A stretch of 64,000 bases of DNA from Olsenella sp. An285 (GCF_002159625.1 NZ_NFIZ01000001.1:124001-188000), one strand, 5' to 3'; shown: positions 41,750 through 50,920, counted from the first letter of the stretch. Notes: generated by a model not told the origin, from the letters alone. A program made the numbers and translations.

Positions 41750-43678
41750 CTACTCCAGCTCGAAGGCTCCCGTGTAGAGCTGGTAGTACGTGCCCTTCTT
41801 GGCGATCAGCTCCTCGTGCGTGCCACGCTCGATGATGCGGCCGTGGTCGAGCACGATGATGACGTCGGAGTTGCGGACCGTGCTCAGGCGGTGCGCGATG
41901 ACGAAGGTGGTGCGCCCGGTCATGAGGGCGTCCATGCCGCGCTGCACGATGGCCTCCGTGCGCGTGTCGATGGAGGAAGTTGCCTCGTCGAGCACCATGA
42001 CCGGCGGGTCGGCCACCGCGGCGCGCGCGATGGAGAGCAGCTGGCGCTGGCCCTGGGAGAGGTTGGAGCCGTTGTCCGTGAGCATGGTGTCGTAGCCGTC
42101 CGGCAGGCGGCGGATGAAGTCGTCCGCGCCGGCAAGACGCGCGGCGGCCACGCACTCCTCGTCCGTCGCGTCCAGGCGCCCGTAGCGGATGTTGTCCATG
42201 ACGGTGCCGGTGAAGAGGTTCACGTCTTGGAGCACCATGCCGAGCGAGTGCCTCAGGTGCGGCTTCTTGATCTTGTTGATGTTGATGCCGTCGTAGCGGA
42301 TCTTGCCGTCCTCGATGTCGTAGAAGCGGTTGAGGAGGTTGGTGATCGTGGTCTTGCCCGCGCCGGTGGCGCCCACGAAGGCCACCTTTTGGCCCGGCTT
42401 GGCGTAGAGCGAGACGTCGTGGAGCACCGTGTGGCCCGGCTCGTAGGCGAAGTCGACGCCAAAGAGACGCACGTCGCCCGCGAGGGGGGTGTAGGTGACG
42501 GTGCCGTCCGCCTGGTGGGGGTGCTTCCACGCCCAGCGGCCGGCCCAGTTGCCGTCGCGGCGCTTGCACTCGGTGACGTTGCCGTCGCCGTCGATGGTGC
42601 AGGCCACGAGCTCGACGTAGCCGTCGTCCTGCTCCACCGGCTCGTCCAGCAGCTCGAAGATGCGCTCGGCGCCGGCGAGGCCCATGACCACGGAGTTCAC
42701 CTGGTTGGAGATCTGGCCGATCTGGTTGGCGAACTGCTTGGTCATGTTGAGGAAGGGCACGCCCACGGCGATGGTGAGCGCCGCCCCGGAGATCGAGGGG
42801 TTGGGGATGCCCACGACGAGGAACACGCCGATGGCCACGGCCACGATCACGTAGAGCAGGTTGCCGGAGTTCATGAGGATGGGCATGAGCGTGTTGGCGT
42901 AGGAGTTGGCCGTGCACGCGGCCTGCTGGAACTCGTCGTTGAGCTCGTCGAAGGCGCGCTCGATCTGGCGCTCGTGCGAGAAGACCTTGACGACCTTCTC
43001 GCCGTTCATGACCTCCTCGACGAGGCCCTCCACGGCCGCCACGGCGCGCTGGGTGCGCAGGAAGTTCTTGGCCGAGCGACCCGCCAGGGTCTTTCCCAGG
43101 AACGCCATGATCGCGGCGCCCGCCACCACCACGAGCGTCAGCGGCACGCTGTACCAGAGCATGATGCAGCCCACCGAGCAGAGCATGAGCGTCGTGAGGA
43201 AGAGCTGCGGCAGCGACTGGGCGATCATCTGGCGCATGGCGTCGATGTCGTTGGTGTAGTAGCTCATGACGTCGCCGTGCTGATGCGTGTCGAAGTACCT
43301 GATGGGCAGGTCCTGCATGTGGTCGAACATGAGGCAGCGGAACTTCTTGAGCGAGCCCTGCGTGATGATGGCCATGAACTGCTGCCACACCGCGTTGCAG
43401 ATGAGGCTCGCGAAGTAGAGCGCGGCGAGGATCGCCGCGTTGGTGAAGACCTGCGGCTGCGCCGTTGCCCAGTCGCCCGACTCCCAGGTCTCGCCCACCA
43501 CGGTGAGGGCGCGCTCCATGAAGACGTTGGGCATGGCCTGGACCACGCACTGCACGAGGATGCAGCACGCCACGGCGGGCAGCATCACCGGGTAGAAGCC
43601 GCGGAGCATCTTGAGGACGCGCAGCGCGGTCCTGCCCATGGACTTTGGCGCACGCCCGCGGTGCATGTTCCTACTCAT
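41750..43678 (-). CDS. Heterodimeric ABC exporter 1, canonical-site subunit
   Basis: A 642-residue exporter: six-span domain (about 20-340), linker, ATPase domain. Walker A GATGAGKTT (about residue 433), signature NLSQGQRQLL, Walker B VMVLDEATSSIDT with an intact catalytic Glu, and HRLSTVRNSDVI with the switch His. Between the two domains is an extra segment, YVELVACTIDGDGNVTEC then WAGRWAWKHPH, not seen in standard exporters. It overlaps the partner gene by eight bases. The GTCCTTCTCGC motif (41740) touches its stop. Substrate likely a drug or lipid-like compound. The partner is at 43671. Confidence 0.85.
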   Translation of the reverse strand: MSRNMHRGRAPKSMGRTALRVLKMLRGFYPVMLPAVACCILVQCVVQAMPNVFMERALTVVGETWESGDWATAQPQVFTNAAILAALYFASLICNAVWQQFMAIITQGSLKKFRCLMFDHMQDLPIRYFDTHQHGDVMSYYTNDIDAMRQMIAQSLPQLFLTTLMLCSVGCIMLWYSVPLTLVVVAGAAIMAFLGKTLAGRSAKNFLRTQRAVAAVEGLVEEVMNGEKVVKVFSHERQIERAFDELNDEFQQAACTANSYANTLMPILMNSGNLLYVIVAVAIGVFLVVGIPNPSISGAALTIAVGVPFLNMTKQFANQIGQISNQVNSVVMGLAGAERIFELLDEPVEQDDGYVELVACTIDGDGNVTECKRRDGNWAGRWAWKHPHQADGTVTYTPLAGDVRLFGVDFAYEPGHTVLHDVSLYAKPGQKVAFVGATGAGKTTITNLLNRFYDIEDGKIRYDGININKIKKPHLRHSLGMVLQDVNLFTGTVMDNIRYGRLDATDEECVAAARLAGADDFIRRLPDGYDTMLTDNGSNLSQGQRQLLSIARAAVADPPVMVLDEATSSIDTRTEAIVQRGMDALMTGRTTFVIAHRLSTVRNSDVIIVLDHGRIIERGTHEELIAKKGTYYQLYTGAFELE

Positions 43679-45521
43679 CGGCGCTCACCTCCAGATCGCC
43701 GAGCTGGCGCTCGTCGTGGCTCTGCTTGTTCTGCGAGAGGTAGACCTCGCGGTAGATGGCGTTCCTGCGCAGGAGCTCATCGTGGGTCCCGATGTCGTTG
43801 ATCGTGCCGGAGTCCATGACCACGATGCGGTCCGCGTCCTCCACGCTCGAGGTGCGCTGCGCGATTATGATCTTGGTGGTCTCGGGCAGGTAGTTGCGGA
43901 AGCCCTCGCGGATGAGGCGGTCGGTCTTGGTGTCCACCGCGCTCGTGGAGTCGTCAAGGATGAGGATCTTGGGCTTCTTGAGCAGGGCGCGCGCGATGCA
44001 CAGGCGCTGCTTCTGGCCGCCGGAGACGTTGGTGCCGCCCTGCTCGATGTAGGTGTCGTACTTCTTGGGGAAGGTCTGGACGAACTCGTCGGCCTGGGCC
44101 AGGCGCGCCGCCTCGACAACCTCCTCGTCGGTGGCGTTCTCGTTGCCCCAGCGCAGGTTCTCGGCGATCGTGCCCGAGAAGAGCACGTTCTTCTGGAGCA
44201 CCATGGCCACCGCGTCGCGCAGGGACTCGAGGTCGTACTCGCGAACGTCGCGCCCGCCCACGCGCACGGACCCCTCCGTAACGTCGTAGAGGCGCGGAAC
44301 GAGCTGCACGAGCGAGGACTTGGCCGAGCCCGTGGAGCCTATGACGCCTATGACCTCGCCGCTCTTGATGTGCAGGTCGATGTCGCGCAGGGCCTCGCGG
44401 TTCTTGTCGCCGCTGTAGGAGAACCCCACGTGGTCGAAGTCCACCGAGCCGTCGGCCACCTCGAAGACGGGGTCTTCCGGCTGGTCGATCGTGGTCTTGG
44501 CGTCGAGGACCTCGTAGATGCGCCGGGCGTTCTCCTCGGACATGACCACCTGGGCGAAGATCATCGAGAGCATCATGAGCTGCATGAGCATCATGAAGCC
44601 GTAGGTGATGAGCGACGAGAACTGACCCACGTCGAGCTGCTGGCCGCGCGTGGTGACGATGGCGTAGGAGCCGGCGTAGATGACGAAGACCATGACGGTG
44701 TAGACGCAGAAGTTCATGATCGGCGCGTTGAGGGCCAGGATGCGCTCTGCGTAGGTGAAGTCGCTCTGGACCTCGGAGGCCGCACGGTCATACTTCTGCT
44801 TCTCGTAGTCCTCGCGCACGTAGGACTTGACCACGCGGATGCCGGCGAGGTTCTCCTCCGCGCGCTCGTTCAGGGCGTCATACTTGCGGAAGATGCGACG
44901 GAAGACCGGCACGACCTTGCGAATCACCCCAAAGAGGGCGAGCGCCAGGACCGGGATGATGATCACGAAGACCAGCGCGAGCCACCCCGCCATGCTGTAG
45001 GCCGCGATGAAGGCGAGCACGAGCATGAAGGGCGAGCGCACGGCCGTGCGGATGAGCATCATGTAGGCCATCTGGACGTTCATGACGTCCGTGGTGATGC
45101 GCGTCACGAGAGACGAGCTCGAGAAGCGGTCGATCACCGCGAACGAGAAGGTCTGGATGTTGTAGAACATGTCCCTGCGGAGGTTCCTGGCAAAGCCGGT
45201 AGAGGCCTTCGCGCACGTGAGGCCGGCAGCCGCGCCAAACGCGAGCGAGACGAGCGCCATGAGCGCGAGCACGCCGCCCGTGGAGACGATCTCCCCCAGG
45301 TCCGCGCCCGCCTTGATGGCGTCGATGAGGTCCGCGGTGCGCAGGGGGATCATCACCTCAAAGACGACCTCGCCCAGGACGAGCAGGGGAGTGACCACTG
45401 CCGCCGTCTTGTATTCGCGCACGCTCTGCATGAGCTTGCGCCCCACGGTGCCGTAGCCCACGTGCGAGGCGGTCTTCACGAACTCCTGGTCGAGGTCGGG
45501 CTTCTTCGGAAGCAGGCTCAT
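43671..45521 (-). CDS. Heterodimeric ABC exporter 1, degenerate-site subunit
   Basis: A 616-residue exporter subunit with the standard six-span plus ATPase layout. Its ATPase has Walker A GSTGSAKSSL (Ala in place of Gly) and Walker B ILILDDSTSAVDT, where Asp stands for the catalytic Glu, and a variant switch region AQRTSSVEDAD (Gln for His). The signature is NVSGGQKQR. This is the signature of asymmetrical exporters of the TM287/288 or BmrCD type, with one poor ATP site. It follows marR (overlap ATGA) and overlaps the canonical partner. Confidence 0.85.
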   Translation of the reverse strand: MSLLPKKPDLDQEFVKTASHVGYGTVGRKLMQSVREYKTAAVVTPLLVLGEVVFEVMIPLRTADLIDAIKAGADLGEIVSTGGVLALMALVSLAFGAAAGLTCAKASTGFARNLRRDMFYNIQTFSFAVIDRFSSSSLVTRITTDVMNVQMAYMMLIRTAVRSPFMLVLAFIAAYSMAGWLALVFVIIIPVLALALFGVIRKVVPVFRRIFRKYDALNERAEENLAGIRVVKSYVREDYEKQKYDRAASEVQSDFTYAERILALNAPIMNFCVYTVMVFVIYAGSYAIVTTRGQQLDVGQFSSLITYGFMMLMQLMMLSMIFAQVVMSEENARRIYEVLDAKTTIDQPEDPVFEVADGSVDFDHVGFSYSGDKNREALRDIDLHIKSGEVIGVIGSTGSAKSSLVQLVPRLYDVTEGSVRVGGRDVREYDLESLRDAVAMVLQKNVLFSGTIAENLRWGNENATDEEVVEAARLAQADEFVQTFPKKYDTYIEQGGTNVSGGQKQRLCIARALLKKPKILILDDSTSAVDTKTDRLIREGFRNYLPETTKIIIAQRTSSVEDADRIVVMDSGTINDIGTHDELLRRNAIYREVYLSQNKQSHDERQLGDLEVSADE

Positions 45522-46009
45522 CGCTCATCCTCCTTCTCGGTCCTCACGTTCTTCTCGCCCTTCTCCTGGGCCTCGAGCTCGAGCCAGCGCGCCGCCACGC
45601 GGTCGAGCGTGTCCGCGAGACGCTCGCGCTCCGCGGGCTCGAGGCAGTCGAAGGCGCGCGCCTCGAACTCCGCGCGCGTGCGGACGACCTCGCGGGCGCG
45701 AGCCTCTCCCTCGGGCGTGAGGGTGACCGTGAGCTGGCGACGGTCCGTCGCCGAGCGCTCGCGCGTCACGAGCCCCTCGGTCTCGAGCTTGGCTATGACC
45801 TCGGAGAGCGAGGCGGAGGTGATGCACGAGGCCTCCTGGAGGTCTCGCTGCGTCATCTGCGACCCGTTTGCCAGAAGCTCCACGAGGATGTGCTGCTTGC
45901 CGTTTCGACCGCCCCAGTGGACGTGGAGGTAGTAGCCAAAGTACCCGAAGTTTCGCATGATGCGCATCTCTGTGCTCTGGCGGGGGGTTCCGTCCTCCGT
46001 ATCACACAC
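45518..46009 (-). CDS. MarR-family regulator of exporter operon 1
   Basis: A 163-residue winged-helix regulator. The recognition part is MTQRDLQEASCITSASLSEVIAKLE, with wing TRERSATDRRQLTVTLTPEG. A charged C-terminal tail ends KNVRTEKEDER. GTG 46009 follows AAAGGAGG. It is the first gene of an operon with the exporter pair, and AGGTA-CGT-TACCT (46036-46048) directly upstream is a likely operator for it. The second exporter operon has no marR of its own. Confidence 0.85.
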   Translation of the reverse strand: MCDTEDGTPRQSTEMRIMRNFGYFGYYLHVHWGGRNGKQHILVELLANGSQMTQRDLQEASCITSASLSEVIAKLETEGLVTRERSATDRRQLTVTLTPEGEARAREVVRTRAEFEARAFDCLEPAERERLADTLDRVAARWLELEAQEKGEKNVRTEKEDER

Positions 46010-46035
46010 GGCAGCCTCCTTTCGCGATTTGTTGC

Positions 46036-46048
46036 AGGTACGTTACCT
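46036..46048. promoter_or_regulatory. Palindromic operator before marR
   Basis: AGGTA and TACCT pair over CGT, just downstream of the -10 of the marR operon. This fits MarR self-repression. Confidence 0.5.
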
Positions 46049-46050
46049 AC

Positions 46051-46105
46051 TTTGAGTGGCTTCCGTCCAGATGTCAAGGTACCATGCGATATTTCTCGCG
46101 GTACC
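46051..46105 (-). promoter_or_regulatory. GGTACC-type promoter element, exporter operon 1
   Basis: GGTACC at 46078-46083 and 46100-46105 flank a 16-base spacer with GCGA/TCGC symmetry. On the reverse strand the inner one runs straight into TTGACA (-35), and CAAAGT lies 17 bases further (-10). The same GGTACCTTGA arrangement occurs at 50626. Confidence 0.6.
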
Positions 46106-46161
46106 TCGAGATCCGACCGTGCCCCAACGCTTTTCTGCCTCGTCCCATCGGTCGGAGGGGG

Positions 46162-46680
46162 CGACAGGTGACGTTCCCGAGGCTCCGAGGGGGATCGGGG
46201 CGCTGCGGTTTCGGGGGCCAGGGCGCGGATTCCCAGCCGGGCGTCGCGAAAAGCTTGGCCAGGGCACGCTGGGCGACCGCGAGCGGACCGTCCTTCTCGC
46301 TCCCGGCGAGAAGGACGCTGGGGCATCCGTGCCCCGGCCCCGCTTTTCGCGACGCCCGGCTGGGAATCCGTGCCCCGGCCCCGCTTTTCGCGACGCCCGG
46401 CTGGGAATCCGTGCCCCGGCCCCGCTTTTCGCGACGCCCGGCCGGGAATCCGTGCCACAGTCGGAATAATCGCAACGCTCGAGCGCCCGACCTCATCCTC
46501 CTCGTTGAGGCGCGGCAAAACGACGGTCTGCCGAGAAGAACCGTCCATCTCCCGCACCTCACTTCCCGGCGGTCAGAGCCCGGCGCCGAGAACGAGGCCG
46601 CCCCCGACGTTCCGGAGAGAAGTTCCGCGAAGCGCACTTCTCGAAGGAACGTCGGGGGCGGCCACCGCTCGTGTGAGGAT
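46162..46680. repeat. Repeat-rich 3' flank of exporter operon 2 (copy B)
   Basis: Homologous to 41204-41749 but rearranged. One inverted unit is followed by the hairpin GTCCTTCTCGC-TCCCG-GCGAGAAGGAC (46290-46316), then exactly three tandem 41-bp units (starts 46325, 46366, 46407; core TTTTCGCGACGCCCGGC). Next come CGGAATAATCGCAACG and the hairpin GCCCCCGACGTTCC/GGAACGTCGGGGGC (46601-46664) that may terminate the operon. The gap also contains the promoter of operon 1. Confidence 0.9.
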
Positions 46681-46685
46681 GTCTG

Positions 46686-48710
46686 CTACTCCAGCTCGAA
46701 GGCTCCCGTGTAGAGCTGGTAGTACGTGCCGCGCTTGGCGATCAGCTCGTCGTGGCTGCCGCGCTCGATGATGCGGCCGTGGTCGAGCACGATGATCGCG
46801 TCGGAGTTGCGCACGGTGGAGAGACGGTGCGCGATGACGAAGGTGGTGCGCCCGGTCATGAGGGCATCCATGCCGCGCTGCACGATCTCCTCGGTGTGGG
46901 TGTCGATGGAGGAGGTGGCCTCGTCCAGGATCATGACGGGCGGGTCCGCCACGGCGCAGCGCGCGATGGAGAGGAGCTGGCGCTGGCCCTGGGAGAGGTT
47001 GGAGCCGTTGTCCGTGAGCCAGGTGTTGTAGCCCTCGGGCAGGCGCTTGATGAAGCCGTCGGCGCCCACCAGGCGCGCCGCCGCCATGCACTCGTCGTCC
47101 GTGGCGTCCAGGCGGCCAAAGCGGATGTTGTCCATGACGGTGCCGGTGAAGAGGTTCACGTCCTGGAGCACCACGCCCAGGGAGCGGCGCAGGTCGCTCT
47201 TCTTGATCTTGTTGATGTTGATGCCGTCGTAGCGGATCTTGCCGTCCTCGATGTCGTAGAAGCGGTTGATCAGGTTGGTGATCGTGGTCTTGCCGGCTCC
47301 CGTGGCGCCCACGAAGGCGACCTTCTGGCCGGGCTTGGCCCAGACGCTCACGTCGTGCAGGACGGTGTGGCCCTTGCGGTAGGCGAAGTCCACGTCAAAG
47401 AGGCGCACGTCGCCCGCGAGGGGGGTGTAGGTGAGCGAGCCGTCGCCGTGCGGGTGGCGCCACGCCCAGCGGCCGGCCCAGTCCTCGGAGCGGCGGTCGC
47501 ACTCGGTGACGTTGCCGGCGCGGTCGATGGTGCAGGCCACGAGCTCGACGTAGCCCTGGTCCTGCTCCACCGGCTCGTCCATGAGCTCGAAGAGGCGCTC
47601 GGCGCCGGCGAGGCCCATGACCACGGAGTTGATCTGCTGGGAGATCTGGCCGATCTGACCGGCGAACTGCTTGGTCATGTTGAGGAAGGGCACCGTGACG
47701 GCGATGGAGAAGGGCAGGCCGGAGATGGAGAGGTTGGGGATGCCGGTCTCGATGAAGACGCCGCCCATCAGGGCCACGATGACGTAGATCAGGTTGCCCA
47801 GGTTCATGAGGATGGGGCCGAGCGTGTTGGTGTACATGTTGGCGACGCGGCTCGCCTCGAAGAGGCGGCGGTTGCGCACGTCAAAGTCCTCCTGCGCGGC
47901 GTCCTCGTGGCAGAAGACCTTGACCACGCGCTGGCCGTTCATGACCTCCTCGACGTGGCCCTCGACGATGCCGATCTCGCGCTGCTGCGCCACGAAGTTG
48001 CGCGCGGAGCGCGACCCCAGCACCTTGGTCATGTACGCCATGAAGAGCACGCCGGCCACGACGACCACGGCCATCCACACGCTGTAGAAGATCATGACCG
48101 AGAAGACCGAGACGAGCGTGACCATGGTGAGCGTGATGTTGGGCAGCGACTGGCCGATCATCTGGCGCAGGGCGTCGATGTCGTTGGTGTAGTGGCTCAT
48201 GATGTCGCCGCGCTGGTGCTGGTCGAAGTAGCTGATCGGCAGGTCCTGCATGTGGCCGAAGAGGCGCTCGCGGAACTTCTCGAGCGAGCCCTGCGTGATG
48301 ACGGCCATCGCGCGCGTCCAGGTGAAGTTGAGGACGAGCGAGACGACGTAGATGCCCACGAGCGTGAGCACGAGCGAGCCGATGCTGCCGGCGACGGACT
48401 CCCAGTCGCCGGACTGCCAGGTGGCGGTCACGATCTCGAGGGTGCGCTGCATGAACGTGGCGGGCAGCGCGGAGAGCACGGCGGAGACCACGATGCAGAC
48501 GATCACGAGCGGCAGCATCTTGGGATAGAACGAGAAGAGCATCTTGATGAGGCGGCCGAGGGTCTTGCCGCGCCCGCCGCGGCGGCGGGGCTGCTCGACC
48601 TGGCGACCGGCGACGTTCTGGCGCTCGGGCGTGCGCTCGGGCTCGGTGGGCTGGTTGGAGCCGGTCACGTTCTTGAGGATGTTCTCGGCGGAGTTGTTGC
48701 TGGACGCCAT
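46686..48710 (-). CDS. Heterodimeric ABC exporter 2, canonical-site subunit
   Basis: A 674-residue exporter, close paralogue of the 41750 product with an added 40-residue N-terminal tail (GSNQPTEPERTPERQNVAGR). Walker A GATGAGKTT (about residue 466), NLSQGQRQLL and VMILDEATSSIDT with the catalytic Glu are intact. The same inserted segment YVELVACTIDRAGNVTEC and WAGRWAWRHPH lies between the domains. It overlaps its partner gene by three bases (TAATG). The last 60 bases are nearly identical to exporter 1, consistent with gene duplication or conversion. Confidence 0.85.
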   Translation of the reverse strand: MASSNNSAENILKNVTGSNQPTEPERTPERQNVAGRQVEQPRRRGGRGKTLGRLIKMLFSFYPKMLPLVIVCIVVSAVLSALPATFMQRTLEIVTATWQSGDWESVAGSIGSLVLTLVGIYVVSLVLNFTWTRAMAVITQGSLEKFRERLFGHMQDLPISYFDQHQRGDIMSHYTNDIDALRQMIGQSLPNITLTMVTLVSVFSVMIFYSVWMAVVVVAGVLFMAYMTKVLGSRSARNFVAQQREIGIVEGHVEEVMNGQRVVKVFCHEDAAQEDFDVRNRRLFEASRVANMYTNTLGPILMNLGNLIYVIVALMGGVFIETGIPNLSISGLPFSIAVTVPFLNMTKQFAGQIGQISQQINSVVMGLAGAERLFELMDEPVEQDQGYVELVACTIDRAGNVTECDRRSEDWAGRWAWRHPHGDGSLTYTPLAGDVRLFDVDFAYRKGHTVLHDVSVWAKPGQKVAFVGATGAGKTTITNLINRFYDIEDGKIRYDGININKIKKSDLRRSLGVVLQDVNLFTGTVMDNIRFGRLDATDDECMAAARLVGADGFIKRLPEGYNTWLTDNGSNLSQGQRQLLSIARCAVADPPVMILDEATSSIDTHTEEIVQRGMDALMTGRTTFVIAHRLSTVRNSDAIIVLDHGRIIERGSHDELIAKRGTYYQLYTGAFELE

Positions 48711-50572
48711 TAGGCCTCGCCTCCCTTCGCGGGCTCGACGGGCGTCGCGGTGTCGGCGACGGGCTCGTCGTTCTTCTCGTCCTGTGCCTCGGGCGCGGCC
48801 TCCTGGCTCGTGCGGTTCTGGGCGAGGTAGGTGTCGCGGTAGAACGGGCAGCTCCTCATGAGCTCGTCATGGGTGCCCAGGCCGGCGATGTGGCCGTTGT
48901 CCAGGACGAGGATACGGTCGGCGTCCTGCACGGAGCTCGTGCGCTGCGCGATGATGATCTTGGTGGCGTCGGGCAGGTAGGTCCTGAGGCCCTCGCGGAT
49001 GAGCGCGTCGGTCTTGGTGTCGACGGCGCTCGTGGAGTCGTCGAGGATCAGCACCTTGGGGCGCTTGAGCAGGGCGCGCGCGATGCACAGGCGCTGCTTC
49101 TGTCCGCCGGAGACGTTGGTGCCGCCCTGCTCGATGTAGTAGTCGTACTTGTTGGGGAGGCCCTGGATGAACTCGTCGGCCTGGGCGAGCTTGCAGACCT
49201 CCACGAGCTCGTCGTAGGTGGCGTCCGGGTTGCCCCAGCGCAGGTTCTCCTTGATGGTGCCCGAGAAGAGCACGTTCTTCTGCAGCACCACGGCCACGTT
49301 GTTGCGCAGGAAGTCGAGGTCGTAGTCGCGAACGTCCACGCCTCCCACCTTGACGGAGCCCTCGGTCACGTCGTAGAGGCGGCTGATGAGGTTCACGAGC
49401 GAGGTCTTGGCAGATCCCGTGCCGCCCATGACGCCGATGGTCTCGCCGCTCTTGATGTGCAGGTCGATCTCGGCCAGGGCGCGGTGCTCGGCCTTCTCGG
49501 AGTACTTGAACGTCACGTTGTCGAAGTCGATCGAGCCGTCGCGCATCTCTTTCTCGGGGTGCTCGGGGTTCTTGATCGTGGGCTCGGTGGTGAGGACCTC
49601 GCAGATGCGCTCGGCGCTCTCCTGGGCCATCGTGATCATGGCGAAGACCATGGAGACCATCATGAGGGCCATGAGGATCATGAAGCCGTAGGTGGTGAGC
49701 GCGGAGAGCTGGCCCACGTTGAGCAGCTCGCCGCGACTCGAGATGATGAGGTAGCTGCCAAACTGCAGGGTCACGGCAAAGACGGTGTAGACGGCGAAGT
49801 TCATCATCGGCGTGTTGAGCGCGAGGATCTTCTCGGCGCGGGTGAAGTCGGCGCAGACGTCCTGGGCGGCGCGGCCGAACTTCTCCTTCTCAAAGTCCTG
49901 GCGCACGTAGCTCTTGACGTCGCGCATGCCGGTGACGTTCTCCTCGATGGACTCGTTGAGGGCGTCGTACTTGTGGAAGACCGAGCGGAAGATCGGGTGC
50001 ACGGTGCGCACGACCTTGAACAGGCCAAAGCCCAGGAGCGGCACGATGATCAGGAAGACGAGCGCCAGCGGCCCCGCCATGATGAAGGCCATGACGATGC
50101 CCGCGAGCAGCAAAAACGGGCAGCGGATGGCGGTGCGGATGATCATCATGTAGGCGAGCTGCACGTTGGTGATGTCCGTGGTGAGGCGCGTTACGAGCGA
50201 GCTCGACGAGAACTGGTCGATGTTCGCGAAGCTGAAGCGCTGCACGGCGGCAAAGACGTCGTGGCGCAGGTTCATGGCAAAGCCGCAGGACGCCTGGCTG
50301 CACGTGATGCCGGCGCCGATGCCAAAGGCGAGCGACGCGAGCGCCATCAGCACGAGGATCCCGGCGTAGGGGAGCATGTCGGACAGCGTGGCCCCCGCCT
50401 GGATGGAGTTGATGAGCTGCGCCGTCACGAAGGGGATGGCAACCTCCATGACGACCTCGCCCGACACGATGATGGGCGTGGCGATCGAGGGGGCCTTGAA
50501 CTCGCGCAGGCTCCCCTTGAGCGTGCGGACGACGTCGCGGCCGCTCAGCTCCGTCTCTCTTTTCTTCTTCAT
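48710..50572 (-). CDS. Heterodimeric ABC exporter 2, degenerate-site subunit
   Basis: A 620-residue subunit paralogous to the 43671 product. Walker A is GGTGSAKTSL, Walker B VLILDDSTSAVDT with Asp for Glu, and the switch reads AQRTSSVQDAD. An extra C-terminal tail (EAAPEAQDEKNDEPVADTAT) is acidic. ATG 50572 has AAAGGAG in front; upstream codons belong to the leader. It is the first gene of operon 2, which lacks a marR; its promoter shares the GGTACC element of operon 1. Confidence 0.85.
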   Translation of the reverse strand: MKKKRETELSGRDVVRTLKGSLREFKAPSIATPIIVSGEVVMEVAIPFVTAQLINSIQAGATLSDMLPYAGILVLMALASLAFGIGAGITCSQASCGFAMNLRHDVFAAVQRFSFANIDQFSSSSLVTRLTTDITNVQLAYMMIIRTAIRCPFLLLAGIVMAFIMAGPLALVFLIIVPLLGFGLFKVVRTVHPIFRSVFHKYDALNESIEENVTGMRDVKSYVRQDFEKEKFGRAAQDVCADFTRAEKILALNTPMMNFAVYTVFAVTLQFGSYLIISSRGELLNVGQLSALTTYGFMILMALMMVSMVFAMITMAQESAERICEVLTTEPTIKNPEHPEKEMRDGSIDFDNVTFKYSEKAEHRALAEIDLHIKSGETIGVMGGTGSAKTSLVNLISRLYDVTEGSVKVGGVDVRDYDLDFLRNNVAVVLQKNVLFSGTIKENLRWGNPDATYDELVEVCKLAQADEFIQGLPNKYDYYIEQGGTNVSGGQKQRLCIARALLKRPKVLILDDSTSAVDTKTDALIREGLRTYLPDATKIIIAQRTSSVQDADRILVLDNGHIAGLGTHDELMRSCPFYRDTYLAQNRTSQEAAPEAQDEKNDEPVADTATPVEPAKGGEA

Positions 50573-50592
50573 ATATGTCTCCTTTCGACCGG

Positions 50593-50651
50593 AGTCATTT
50601 TGCGACGGAGCGAAGAAGATTTCAAGGTACCGTGCAATCTCTCGTGGTACC
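50593..50651 (-). promoter_or_regulatory. GGTACC-type promoter element, exporter operon 2
   Basis: GGTACC at 50626-50631 and 50646-50651 with a 14-base spacer. The inner one is followed on the reverse strand by TTGAAA (-35) and, 17 bases later, CAAAAT (-10). It mirrors 46078-46105. Confidence 0.6.
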
Positions 50652-50688
50652 AAACAAAAACATCATCTCGACGGCCCGCGACACAAAT

Positions 50689-50793
50689 TGTAAGGTGCCG
50701 GCGAACGGTAGAAATGCCAGCTCGCGTCAACCGGCGAACGGTAGCTTACATACGGGGGCGCAATTGTAAGGCGCTCTGTAAGGCACGTGTAAG
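50689..50793 (+). promoter_or_regulatory. Candidate PHO-box array before pstS
   Basis: TGTAAG occurs at 50689, 50765, 50777 and 50788; the last three are 12 and 11 bases apart, the spacing used by OmpR/PhoB-type regulators. CCGGCGAACGGTAG is also repeated at 33-base distance (50698, 50731). The PhoP-type regulator at 56116 is the probable binder. Confidence 0.5.
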
Positions 50794-50920
50794 CCGCCGT
50801 CATGGTCCCGTAATGCATGCAACGCGAGGCCGGGGGAGCGGGCGAGAAGAACCTAGGATGCAAGCGAAACGGCGCGGCCCCCGCGGGGGACGGGCCACAT
50901 CCACGGGAAAGGATACCTTC

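Noticed and set aside
41184-43568. 794-residue reverse frame over the exporter gene and repeats
   Set aside because: Gly/Arg/His-rich shadow in another frame of the real exporter gene.
43611-45932. 773-residue forward frame over exporter 1
   Set aside because: Shadow of the reverse-strand exporter and marR genes.
46325-46460. Tandem 41-bp units as a CRISPR array
   Set aside because: The units abut without unique spacers and no cas genes are nearby.
48869-50920. Forward frame leading into pstS
   Set aside because: Only the part from 50921 has a signal peptide and PstS motifs; the rest is antisense to an exporter gene.
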